A stretch of 33,506 nt of DNA from Candidatus Omnitrophota bacterium. GTDB taxonomy: Bacteria; Omnitrophota; Gorgyraeia; B26-G9. Positions within the stretch are counted from its first letter, which is position 1. Each line of letters begins with the position of its first letter. The notes beneath the pieces were generated by a model that saw only the letters and a program-made list of their open reading frames with translations, was not told where the DNA came from and did no database searches. The stretch covers positions 1 through 33,506 of the forward strand of contig JAKLQT010000227.1 of the NCBI GenBank assembly GCA_022013205.1, in the 5' to 3' direction. A program made the position numbers and the translations under genes. Below are positions 1 through 9,100 of the stretch, in pieces.

Positions 1-1
1 T

Positions 2-271
2 AAGCATTATTTTAAAAATCCGAAAAATTTTCTAAAAAAAGGGCCTTGTCATATTAGTGTAGAAGCTCTTAATATAACTCCCACAGGACAGGTGCATATT
101 TGTTTTTATAAACCGGCGATTGGAAATATTAAAAGCTTTAACATTAGAGACATCTGGTTTTCTGAAAAGGCTAAATCAGTAAGAGAGATGATAAAAAAGT
201 GCACCAGAAATTGTCAATCATTAGTTAATTGTAACTTTGAAGAATCAGAAACATATATAGATCAGATATGA
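2..271 (+). CDS. C-terminal part of a radical SAM/SPASM protein, truncated by window start
   Basis: Open frame from nt 2 to TGA 269-271: KHYFKNPKNFLKKGPCHISVEALNITPTGQVHICFYKPAIGNI...IRDIWFSEKAKSVREMIKKCTRNCQSLVNCNFEE; aligns by eye with the C-termini of the next two genes (YFKNPREF.../YFLDPLTF..., C-x3-C-x6-C ending). Overlaps the next ATG as ATGA. Confidence 0.8.
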   Translation, partial: KHYFKNPKNFLKKGPCHISVEALNITPTGQVHICFYKPAIGNIKSFNIRDIWFSEKAKSVREMIKKCTRNCQSLVNCNFEESETYIDQI

Positions 272-1266
272 AACCTGAAGCCAAAAATAAACCGGAATTT
301 GCCTGTTTAGGTGTTACTGACGATTGCATGCTGCGCTGCAAGATGTGCTATAAATGGAAAGATGATATATTTATTAAAAAAGACCATTATTATGGAATAC
401 CTACGTTAGAACAATATGAAAGGTTTTTCCTCGATTTGAGAGTGCTTGTTGATGAGGGGTTTATTATTAATTTTGGCGGGGGGGAAGCTCTTTTACATAA
501 GGATATTTTTAAGCTTATAAAAATCGCGTCTTCATTAGGCTTTCGTATCAACCTTAATTCCAATGGCTTTTTAATTGATGAGGTAGTAGCGCGAAAACTT
601 GGCGAGGCAGGTTTAGTTGATATTAAGTTGTCTTTAGATAGTTTGCAAAAACAAAAGCATGATTATTTAAGAGGAGTTGATGGTGTGTATGATCAACTGC
701 GAAAAGCGATTGATAACTTGCATGCTTATGCTAAAAATGTAAATATCTCGATAATAAGTGTGATTTATGAGCAGAATTATAGAGAGTTTATCCCTCTGAT
801 AGAGTGGATCAACAATAACGAAAAAATAAACCATGTATTAGTTATGGCCGCAATGCAGCCGAATAATACGCTTCCCGAGGAACATTGGTGGGAAGGTGAA
901 TACGGGGCTCTCTGGCCTAAGGATACAGGGCAAATAGAAAAACTCTTAGACCAGCTAATCGTCATGAAAAATGATGGTTATAAAATATGCAACCCTGTCG
1001 GACAGCTTAAAGCTGTTAAAAAATATTTCAAAAACCCGCGGGAATTTGTAAAAAAGACAATTTGTAATATGTATAAAGCAATACATCTTAGCTCAATCGG
1101 ACTGATGTATTTATGTTTTGAATACGAAGTAATCGGGGATATAAAGAAAAATGATGATGTTAAAAATATTTGGCATTCAGATAAAGCGCAGCAGATAAGA
1201 GATGAGATTAAGAATTGCAAAAAAAATTGTCACTTTCTGATTAACTGTTTTTTTGAAGAGGATTGA
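268..1266 (+). CDS. Radical SAM/SPASM domain protein
   Basis: CMLRCKMC (CxxxCxxC) near N-terminus, NFGGGEALLHKDIF (GGxEPL-like), Cys-rich SPASM-like C-terminus (CKKNCHFLINC). Confidence 0.9.
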   Translation: MKPEAKNKPEFACLGVTDDCMLRCKMCYKWKDDIFIKKDHYYGIPTLEQYERFFLDLRVLVDEGFIINFGGGEALLHKDIFKLIKIASSLGFRINLNSNGFLIDEVVARKLGEAGLVDIKLSLDSLQKQKHDYLRGVDGVYDQLRKAIDNLHAYAKNVNISIISVIYEQNYREFIPLIEWINNNEKINHVLVMAAMQPNNTLPEEHWWEGEYGALWPKDTGQIEKLLDQLIVMKNDGYKICNPVGQLKAVKKYFKNPREFVKKTICNMYKAIHLSSIGLMYLCFEYEVIGDIKKNDDVKNIWHSDKAQQIRDEIKNCKKNCHFLINCFFEED

Positions 1267-1291
1267 GCTGAGATAAAGATAAAATTTAAGG

Positions 1292-2317
1292 ATGAGTGAA
1301 GTGTTGAAAGAGGAAGATATCCCAAATAATGCGTTGACTTACTGTGATCTGGGCATAGCTTATGAATGTAATATGAAATGCCGCATGTGTAGTTTTTGGC
1401 TGGATAGTCCATTGAATAAAGATAATGTTCTTTCTATAGAAAACTGGATGAATATTTTAAAACAAATCAGCAAATTTACAGAAAGTCATGAGTGTATGAT
1501 AAATTTTTCTGGTACTGGAGAATCTTTACTGCGTAAAGATATATTTAAGCTGATTGAATATGGCAGAAGTTTAAATCTAAAAATCCAGATAATATCTAAC
1601 GGCTTGTGTGTTAGTGAAGAAATGGCTAAAAACATCCATAATTCAGGGCGTGAGCATATTTGTTTTTCATTAGACAGCTTAAATCCGAAAACGCATGATT
1701 TTATGCGCGGGAAAGATCAAGCGCACAAGGCAGTAATGAACGCCATAGATAACATTGCTGCTTTTTCTCCTGAAACTATTATTGGGATTAATACTATTAT
1801 CAGTGGTGTTAACTTAGATGAGATTGTAGAGCTTGTGGAATGGGTCTATCAGAATGAAAATATTGCGTATATAAATTTTCAAGCTATCGCGCAGCCTTTT
1901 TCATATAATCAAGCTCCTGATGAGGAATGGTTTAAGCGAGAAGAGAATAGCCTTTTGTGGCCCGGAGATAAACAAAAAATAGAGATGACAATGAATAGAC
2001 TTATAGAGTTAAAGAGAAGGGGCTATAAAATCGCAAATGATGTAACGCAGCTTAATGCTTTCCGTAGATATTTCCTTGATCCTTTAACTTTTATCAAGCA
2101 AAACAGGTGCAACCTGGGACAAGCTAAAGTCTTAAATATAGATCCAGCGGGAAATATTGCTAGATGTCAACTTGTTGGAATAATCGATAATATAAAAAAT
2201 GGAAAGTCGCTTAAAGAGATATGCGCGTCAAATGAGGCTTGTGAGCATTTGGATAAAATTAATAAGTGCCGTAGGAATTGTCATTTGGTTGTAAGCTGCT
2301 ATTATCATGGAGAGTAG
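1292..2317 (+). CDS. Radical SAM/SPASM domain protein (paralogue of 268-1266)
   Basis: CNMKCRMC motif, INFSGTGESLLRKDIF, C-terminal Cys cluster CNLGQAKVLNIDPAGNIARCQ...CRRNCHLVVSC; same architecture as preceding gene. Confidence 0.9.
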   Translation: MSEVLKEEDIPNNALTYCDLGIAYECNMKCRMCSFWLDSPLNKDNVLSIENWMNILKQISKFTESHECMINFSGTGESLLRKDIFKLIEYGRSLNLKIQIISNGLCVSEEMAKNIHNSGREHICFSLDSLNPKTHDFMRGKDQAHKAVMNAIDNIAAFSPETIIGINTIISGVNLDEIVELVEWVYQNENIAYINFQAIAQPFSYNQAPDEEWFKREENSLLWPGDKQKIEMTMNRLIELKRRGYKIANDVTQLNAFRRYFLDPLTFIKQNRCNLGQAKVLNIDPAGNIARCQLVGIIDNIKNGKSLKEICASNEACEHLDKINKCRRNCHLVVSCYYHGE

Positions 2318-2346
2318 ACTTTAATCTTTATTGGAGGTTATGTGTT

Positions 2347-5300
2347 ATGGGCTATTTACAAAGAGTCATTTCAAAATTAAAGAAATATGAATTAGGCCAT
2401 AATTCTGTCAAGTTAATTACCAAGGATCAATATTTAGAGCTCTCCTTTAATGGGCAGAGATTAACCAGGGATATATGCTTGCATAGTGCGTTACTTGTAA
2501 ATGGCAGCTGGTATAGTTCAGCTCAAGGGGTTTGGCAAGTGGCAAAAAAAGATGAAGGTTTGTTTATTACTATGGATTGGAAAAAGATTCCACTGCGCCA
2601 AATCTGGCAACTTAGAAAAACCAACAGCGGTTTTAACTGGCTGGTTTATATGGATGTAAAAGAGCCGGTAAAGATCGAAAAAATGCTTTGCGGGATCATG
2701 CTTCGACAGGATTATGAAAACTGGATAAGTGCTACGGAAGAGGGGAGTTTCCCTGCTTTTAATAAATCATGGGAAAATATATTTCTGCAGGATTCAAAAG
2801 GTAAGCTGCTAGGAGTGAAGAATGTACAAAAGTTTCCTGCGGTTATATTCGAAAATTTGCAGCACGGTGTGCTGCTGCTTCAGAATTCTCCGGCAGGGGA
2901 GCAAAGCCGGGCGCTGCGTATTGAAGTAGACAGCCATAATGAACAGTTTGAGCCCAACCGGTATAAACCTTTTAACCTGAATATATATTTATTCCCAAAG
3001 GAAGAAAAGACAGCGGATTTCTTAAGTTTAAAAAATAAGCAGCTGCTGGAGGAAAGACAGCTGCGGGAAGGGAAATTAAAGTTGTCTCTTGAACATTCCA
3101 CAGTGCATCTATACTGGGATGAGAAAAAACTCACGATAAATCAGGGATTGCATGCGGCGTTACAGGTTAATAACGAGTGGTTTGATTCCAGTAAAGCGGA
3201 TTGGAAAATTGAAAGAATTAATGATCAGTGTATCTATATCGATATTGATTGGAGGCCTCTGCCGATCACACAGTCCTGGCAATTAACAGTAAAAAACAGT
3301 ACATCTTTCGAATGGAAAGTAAAAACGGATTTGAAGGAGAAGAGGACAGCGTTGATTACCAAAATGTCTCTGGGGTTAGTCTTAAATCCGGATTATAAAG
3401 AATGGTTGGGAGGCTACGATTCAGGAAAGTTTCCGCAAAATTTCGGTTCCTGGAAGGAAATGATTGAAGACAGGCCTGAAGGTGCTATTGGCTTGAAAAA
3501 CACAGATAAGCTTCCCGGTTTATTGTTTAAAAATGCTGATAAATCACAAGCAAAACTTTTGGTTCAGAACGGAGATAAAAACTCCGGAGCACGGTTTTTG
3601 CAGTCAATAGGAGAAAGCGGGTTTGATTTTCACCAGCAGATTAATATTGTTGAAAATTTAGACGATATTGAAGCATTGATCAAAGAAAAAATGGATCAGG
3701 AAATTTTGACTAAGGGGATATCTGTTGGTGACCTGAAACTTGTATGCGGGAAGGGAAAGGTAAGGATTTTCTGGAAAGATAAGGAAATTACCACCGATAT
3801 TGGCCTGCATTCAGCTGTTTGTTCCGGGGGGCGCTGGTATGACTCGGGTAAAATGAAATGGGGTATTAATAAACTATCTGCTAAGAAGCTCAGGATTGAG
3901 GTTGATTTTAATCCGTTGCCGGTAATCCAGGCCTGGGAGTTAGATTCTATTTCCGGCAATGTTTTTTCCTGGAATATATCGATGAAGCTGGCAAAGCCGG
4001 TGGAGATAACCGAGCATAAGGCGGGAATTATTCTAAACGGTGCTTACAAGGAATGGTTTAATTCTTTTGAAGAGGGTAAATTCCCTGAAAAATTCAGTTA
4101 TTGGCACGATATAATCCGTAATCGCGATGGAGAAACATTCGGAACTTATCCTGTTGATGAGCTGCCGGGAGTCATGCTCAGTCTTGATGAAAAGCATCTG
4201 TCCTTGATCCAGAATACAGATGAGTTTATAAGCGGACGTGTATTTCAAGGCCAGGTTGTGGAAACAGAGGAAACAAAGTTATATGAGAAACAGGAATTTA
4301 ATTGTTTTTCAGGTGTGCTGAAATTTGTCGAAGATCGCAATCAGATTTTGGAGTATAAACAGGAAGCACAACCATTGGCATACAGGAGCGAGACAGTATA
4401 TCTATATGCGGACAGCGCTTTTTTGCATAATAGAATAGCAGGGGTAGATGATTTTGAGGAAAAGATTAAAAAGATCAAAGCATTGACCAAGAAAAATAAG
4501 AATTTCAAGATTACGATTGGCGTTTCCAGATATAACTTTTTTAAACTGGAACAAGTGTTGAAATTCGCTTTGAGCCTGAAAGGCAAGAACATTGATTTGC
4601 GTTCATCGAAATTAAATATTTTGCCGCTTAGGCGTTTACGCAGGAATTCTATTGAATATCTTGAGGAGCTAAAAAAAATAGCTGCGGAGGAAGGCGGAAT
4701 AAACTTTACTTTAAATGATCGGGACTTTTTTAAAATGATAACATCAGTTTGCGCACAGGCAGATGCAGGGAATGAACGGCAGTTGCTGAGACTATTGGGA
4801 GTTTTGTGTGAGCATGCTTTTATCGGGCCTGCGATAATAGTTATTGATCCTTATCACCGTTGTAACGCGAATTGTATTCATTGCTGGGTGCATACTCCCG
4901 GAGTAACTCATCCTAAAGAATACTATGAGATGAAGCTTGATTTTGATAAGTTTAAAGCCATTGCGGATGATCTGGGAGATTTGATGGTTGATCTGATTAT
5001 TTTTCAAGGTGATGGCGAGCCTTTGATGCATGATCGTTTTTTTGATATGGTCAGATATGCACGGGATAAGGGTATCCAGGTGTCTTTTTTTACTAACGGT
5101 ATCCTCCTGAATAAGGCCAACGCGGAAAATGCGATCCAAAACGGAATTACCGAGATATTCTGCAGTTTGCCTGCAGGATCGGCCAAGACCTTTGCGAAAA
5201 TAAACACAAAACAAAATGAAAAAACATTTGACGATGTTTTGAGAAATCTAAAATATTTATGCGATCTTAAAAAGAAGAAATCGAAAAATAAGCCAAGATT

Positions 5301-5892
5301 GATAATGACCCATGTAATACATAATCAGAATGCGCATGAACTTGTTGAAATGGCCCAAAATGATATTGAAATAGGCGCTGATGTGATGCGCTTTTATCTT
5401 ATACGACTGGATGAAAATATAGAATTTTTAAAATTAAAGCCTAAGGATCTGGAAAAAATAAAAAGTTCACTTGATCAAATAAAGGAATTGGCAAAGGGCA
5501 GGGATATTGAATTGCTTGATACCACTGATTTTCAGCTTGAAAACTTTGAGGAAGATACCGGTTCCTGGTCGGGAAATGTGTTTCTTGAAAAAGGCTGCAC
5601 ATTAGGTTGGAACTTTTGCCTTATACCCGCCTCAGGTGAAGTGAGTTTTTGCTGTCATTTGAGGACTGTGGGGTATTTGGCAGAAAAGAGTTTTAAGGAT
5701 ATCTGGAACTCTGCTGATTATCAGCGTTTCAGATATCAGGCTAAGTTTTTGAGTGAAAACTCAACAGAAAAATTCCTAAACGGTACATCTCTTTTTGATG
5801 AATATTGCCGGCATTGTGATACGCATCAGGTGATCAGAGATGTTTGGGATCAAGTCAAATTATATAATTTAGAGGAATTTTACAGAGGATGA
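2347..5892 (+). CDS. Giant radical SAM protein with three N-terminal copies of a novel ~200-aa repeat domain and a C-terminal rSAM/SPASM module
   Basis: SD GGAGG (2333-2337) 9 nt before ATG 2347, so the ORF-track start at 2278 (inside the upstream gene) is too early. CNANCIHC at 4861-4884; FQGDGEPLMHDRF; C-terminal CTLGWNFCLIPASGEVSFCCHLRTVGYL...YCRHC SPASM-like. Three repeat units at the N-terminus. Confidence 0.9.
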   Translation: MGYLQRVISKLKKYELGHNSVKLITKDQYLELSFNGQRLTRDICLHSALLVNGSWYSSAQGVWQVAKKDEGLFITMDWKKIPLRQIWQLRKTNSGFNWLVYMDVKEPVKIEKMLCGIMLRQDYENWISATEEGSFPAFNKSWENIFLQDSKGKLLGVKNVQKFPAVIFENLQHGVLLLQNSPAGEQSRALRIEVDSHNEQFEPNRYKPFNLNIYLFPKEEKTADFLSLKNKQLLEERQLREGKLKLSLEHSTVHLYWDEKKLTINQGLHAALQVNNEWFDSSKADWKIERINDQCIYIDIDWRPLPITQSWQLTVKNSTSFEWKVKTDLKEKRTALITKMSLGLVLNPDYKEWLGGYDSGKFPQNFGSWKEMIEDRPEGAIGLKNTDKLPGLLFKNADKSQAKLLVQNGDKNSGARFLQSIGESGFDFHQQINIVENLDDIEALIKEKMDQEILTKGISVGDLKLVCGKGKVRIFWKDKEITTDIGLHSAVCSGGRWYDSGKMKWGINKLSAKKLRIEVDFNPLPVIQAWELDSISGNVFSWNISMKLAKPVEITEHKAGIILNGAYKEWFNSFEEGKFPEKFSYWHDIIRNRDGETFGTYPVDELPGVMLSLDEKHLSLIQNTDEFISGRVFQGQVVETEETKLYEKQEFNCFSGVLKFVEDRNQILEYKQEAQPLAYRSETVYLYADSAFLHNRIAGVDDFEEKIKKIKALTKKNKNFKITIGVSRYNFFKLEQVLKFALSLKGKNIDLRSSKLNILPLRRLRRNSIEYLEELKKIAAEEGGINFTLNDRDFFKMITSVCAQADAGNERQLLRLLGVLCEHAFIGPAIIVIDPYHRCNANCIHCWVHTPGVTHPKEYYEMKLDFDKFKAIADDLGDLMVDLIIFQGDGEPLMHDRFFDMVRYARDKGIQVSFFTNGILLNKANAENAIQNGITEIFCSLPAGSAKTFAKINTKQNEKTFDDVLRNLKYLCDLKKKKSKNKPRLIMTHVIHNQNAHELVEMAQNDIEIGADVMRFYLIRLDENIEFLKLKPKDLEKIKSSLDQIKELAKGRDIELLDTTDFQLENFEEDTGSWSGNVFLEKGCTLGWNFCLIPASGEVSFCCHLRTVGYLAEKSFKDIWNSADYQRFRYQAKFLSENSTEKFLNGTSLFDEYCRHCDTHQVIRDVWDQVKLYNLEEFYRG
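2404..3000 (+). repeat. Protein repeat domain copy R1
   Basis: LELSFNGQRLTRDICLHSALLVNGSWYSSAQGVW...MDWKKIPLRQIWQL...FNWLVYMDVKEPVKIEKMLCGIMLRQDYENW...GSFPAFNKSWENI...LLLQNS; aligns by eye to R2-R5. Confidence 0.8.
3073..3660 (+). repeat. Protein repeat domain copy R2
   Basis: VHLYWDEKKLTINQGLHAALQVNNEWFDSSKADWKI...IDWRPLPITQSWQL...FEWKVKTDLKEKRTALITKMSLGLVLNPDYKEW...GKFPQNFGSWKEM...LPGLLFKN...LVQNGD. Confidence 0.85.
3730..4335 (+). repeat. Protein repeat domain copy R3
   Basis: VRIFWKDKEITTDIGLHSAVCSGGRWYDSGKMKWGI...VDFNPLPVIQAWEL...FSWNISMKLAKPVEITEHKAGIILNGAYKEW...GKFPEKFSYWHDI...LPGVMLS...LIQNTD. Confidence 0.85.
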
Positions 5893-5913
5893 GGAAGTTT
5901 AAGCTTTCTTGGC

Positions 5914-6162
5914 TTGGAAATAGGGGGAACAAAAAGTATAAAATTACTTTATTCGGAGGTTTTATGCTTATTATTTGCTGCTGATAAAGATCAGCGTTTT
6001 GAAAGTATGCCTGATTTTAGTAAAAAGAGTTTTCTGGAACATAGCAAGCTTTACCTTTTCTTGAAAAATGTAATTTTTAGACCAAGATTGAGACGAGTAT
6101 CAATAGAAGACTATTATAAAAACTGTGAAAGAATGTTACTTTTTGCAAGGAAAAATAACTGA
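5914..6162 (+). CDS. Small hypothetical protein (82 aa) between the two giant rSAM genes
   Basis: Same-strand ORF filling the gap between 5892 and 6181; no recognisable motif; start codon uncertain. Confidence 0.4.
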   Translation: MEIGGTKSIKLLYSEVLCLLFAADKDQRFESMPDFSKKSFLEHSKLYLFLKNVIFRPRLRRVSIEDYYKNCERMLLFARKNN

Positions 6163-6180
6163 TAATTATTTGGAGAGAGA

Positions 6181-9100
6181 ATGAAGATTGTATTAGTTAA
6201 TTTACCGTGGAAAAAGCGAAACCAGTGGGGAGTTCGTGCCGGTTCACGCTGGCCGCATCTTAAAGATCAGACAGAGGAAAACTATCTGCCTTTTCCTTTT
6301 TATCTGGCATATGCTGTTGCTTTGCTTAAAAAAAACGGGTTTGACGCGCAGATCATTGATGCTATTGCCGAGAAAACATCATATGAATCATTTTACAAAA
6401 AGATTGTCTCCTTAAATCCGGATTTGCTTGTTGTAGAGACTTCTACTGTTACCTTAAACCATGACATGAAATTTCTTTCCCGTTTTAAGGGTAACTTCCC
6501 GATTGCATTATGCGGCCCTGATGTTCATATCGCAAAACCTGAGTTCTTAAAAAAGAATAATAACATTAATTACGTTTTGTTCGGTGAATATGAAGCAAGC
6601 CTTCTTGAGCTTGCGCAAAAACTAAAAAGTAACGATACTCTGGGTGCACTCAAAGGCATATTGTACAGGCAAGGCGATAAGATTATTAAAAATTCTCCGC
6701 GTGAGCTTATCAGCGATCTTGATTGGCTGCCATGGCCCCAAAGGAAACTCCTGCCTGTAAAGAAATATAATGATGCTCCGGGAGACATACCTTTGCCTTG
6801 TGCTTCCATGTGGGCAAGCAGGGGATGCCCTTATAAATGCTCATTTTGCTTGTGGCCTCAGGTGATGTATGGGGGGAATTCATACAGGGTCAGAAACGTT
6901 AAAAATGTTGTTGATGAAATAGAATATCTTGTAAACGAACTGGGATTTAAGTCAGTCTATTTTGATGATGATACCTGGAATGTCGGCAGAAAGAGGATTA
7001 TTGATTTTTGCCGGGAGCTAAAAATCAGAAATCTGCAAATACCGTGGGCGATTATGGCTAGAGCTGAATTGATGGATGAGGAACTGCTTGAAATAATGCG
7101 TGATGTAGGCCTTTTTGCTGTTAAATACGGTATTGAATCATCCTCTCAAAGGATCTTAGATAACATCAACAAGGGCCTTAATCTCAAAAAAGCCGAGGAG
7201 ATGATCAAATACACAAAATATTTGGGTATAAGAACTCATCTTACATTCACTTTCGGCTTACCCGGAGAAACACAGCAAACAATAAAGAATACGATTGATT
7301 ACGCGCTGCTGCTGAATCCTACATCAGTGCAGTTTTCTCTGGCAACACCTTTCCCCGGAACTAAATTTTATGAAACTATGGATAAAAAGGGATATATACT
7401 GACAAAGGATTTGGAAAAATTCGATGGAAATCACAGTAGTGTTATCCGCACGGAAAAACTAACGGCAAAACAGCTTCAGAATGCTAAAAAATTGGCCTAT
7501 GTTAGATGGCAGCAGCATTACCGGATGAAACGCAAAAAACTTGCTTTTGAACAAAAACCGTTAAAGGCAAAGCTAAAGAGTTCTTTGATCGAAAAGGGAG
7601 CGTTTGAAACAGGGCTGAAAGTGCTCAGGTTTCTTATAAGAAAAATATTTCCCCCCCCTGAGCGTATGAGGAATTTTTTAAATAAAAATCTCTGGATCAT
7701 AGAAGAGTTTATTTCAAGCGGCAATATTAAAATAAGGTTTGGGGAAGGGCAGGTGCGTCTTTATTGGAAGGATAGAGAAATAAGTAAAGGGGTGGGCTTA
7801 ACCACGTCTTTTTACTATGGGGAAAGGTGGTTCGATTCTTCGCAGGCTAATTGGAAACTGGAAAAAGAGTCTCCTGAGGTGATAATAGTAAAATTAAATT
7901 GGGATGATGTGCCGGTGCGGCAATGCTGGAAGATATCAATTGATACGGACCATAGTATCAGCTGGACTGCCCAGATGGAAGTTAAAAGAGCCGTGCAGCT
8001 TTTAGAATATAAATCCGGAATTATGCTGCAGCCTGATTTTAATATGTGGAAGGATGACCTTGGTGTTGGTAAGTTCCCTCAATTGCAGGATTGGGAAGAG
8101 ATCGAGCTTTATAATTCAAAAAGCAAAAAATTGACTGCTTTTCAGGATAGGGATGAGCAGGAAAACAGATTGCCTGTGCTTGAGCTTTCTCTTGCGGGGC
8201 CGATGGAAAACAACACGTATCCGCAGATACAGAATACGGATTTAAAAACAAAAGCAAGAATACTTCAGATGCGTTGCTTAAAAATAGAACAATTTGCTCC
8301 AGGTCAGTATGACTATTTAGACCTAAAGCTGAGATTGGAGGATAGCCTAGTCCAGCAGTCAATATCTGCATATAAAAGAAGAGTGCCTATGAAATTCTTC
8401 AAGACTCAATTGGCCAACCAGGGCCTGTTTCAGATTTTAAAGAAAATGCGTCCTAAAAAAATTGCTGAACATTATCTGGATATACTGGGAGTGCTTGATG
8501 GAAGCTATGCGTATAAGGGGCCTTTTTGTGTCCAGATAGACCTGACAAACGATTGTAATAATGACTGCATCGGTTGCTGGTGTAACTCACCTCTGCTTAA
8601 TGAAAAAAAAATAAGTGATAATATTAAGCAGCAGACCCTGCCTCTGGAGGTCGTTAAAAAAACGATTGATCAGCTTTATGCTATGGGGACTAAGGAGATA
8701 TACTTTGCCGGCGGCGGAGAACCTTTTATGCATCCAGATATCATGAAAATTCTTGAGCATGTTAAGTCAAAAGGGCTGCGCTGCTATATAAATACCAATT
8801 TTACGCTTGTAAATGAAGATATTGTCAAAAAGCTGGTTGAACTCAAAGTTGATAACCTGGTTATTAGTGTTTGGGCGGGTGAGCCGCAGACATATCTAAA
8901 AACTCATCCGAATAAGTCAGAAGAAATGTTTTTTCAGATAAAAGGGATGTTAAAGCTTCTTAATTCTATAAAAAAAAACCTGCCGCATACAAACATATAT
9001 AATGTGATTTCCAGCATGAATTATGATGAGCTTGGGCAAATGATGGATTTCGCCATAGCGACTGATTCGAACTCACTTGAATTTACGGTGATTGACACAA

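Noticed and set aside
2278-2346. ORF-track start of the first giant rSAM protein
   Set aside because: Overlaps the upstream gene's 3' end; the good SD GGAGG at 2333-2337 points to ATG 2347.
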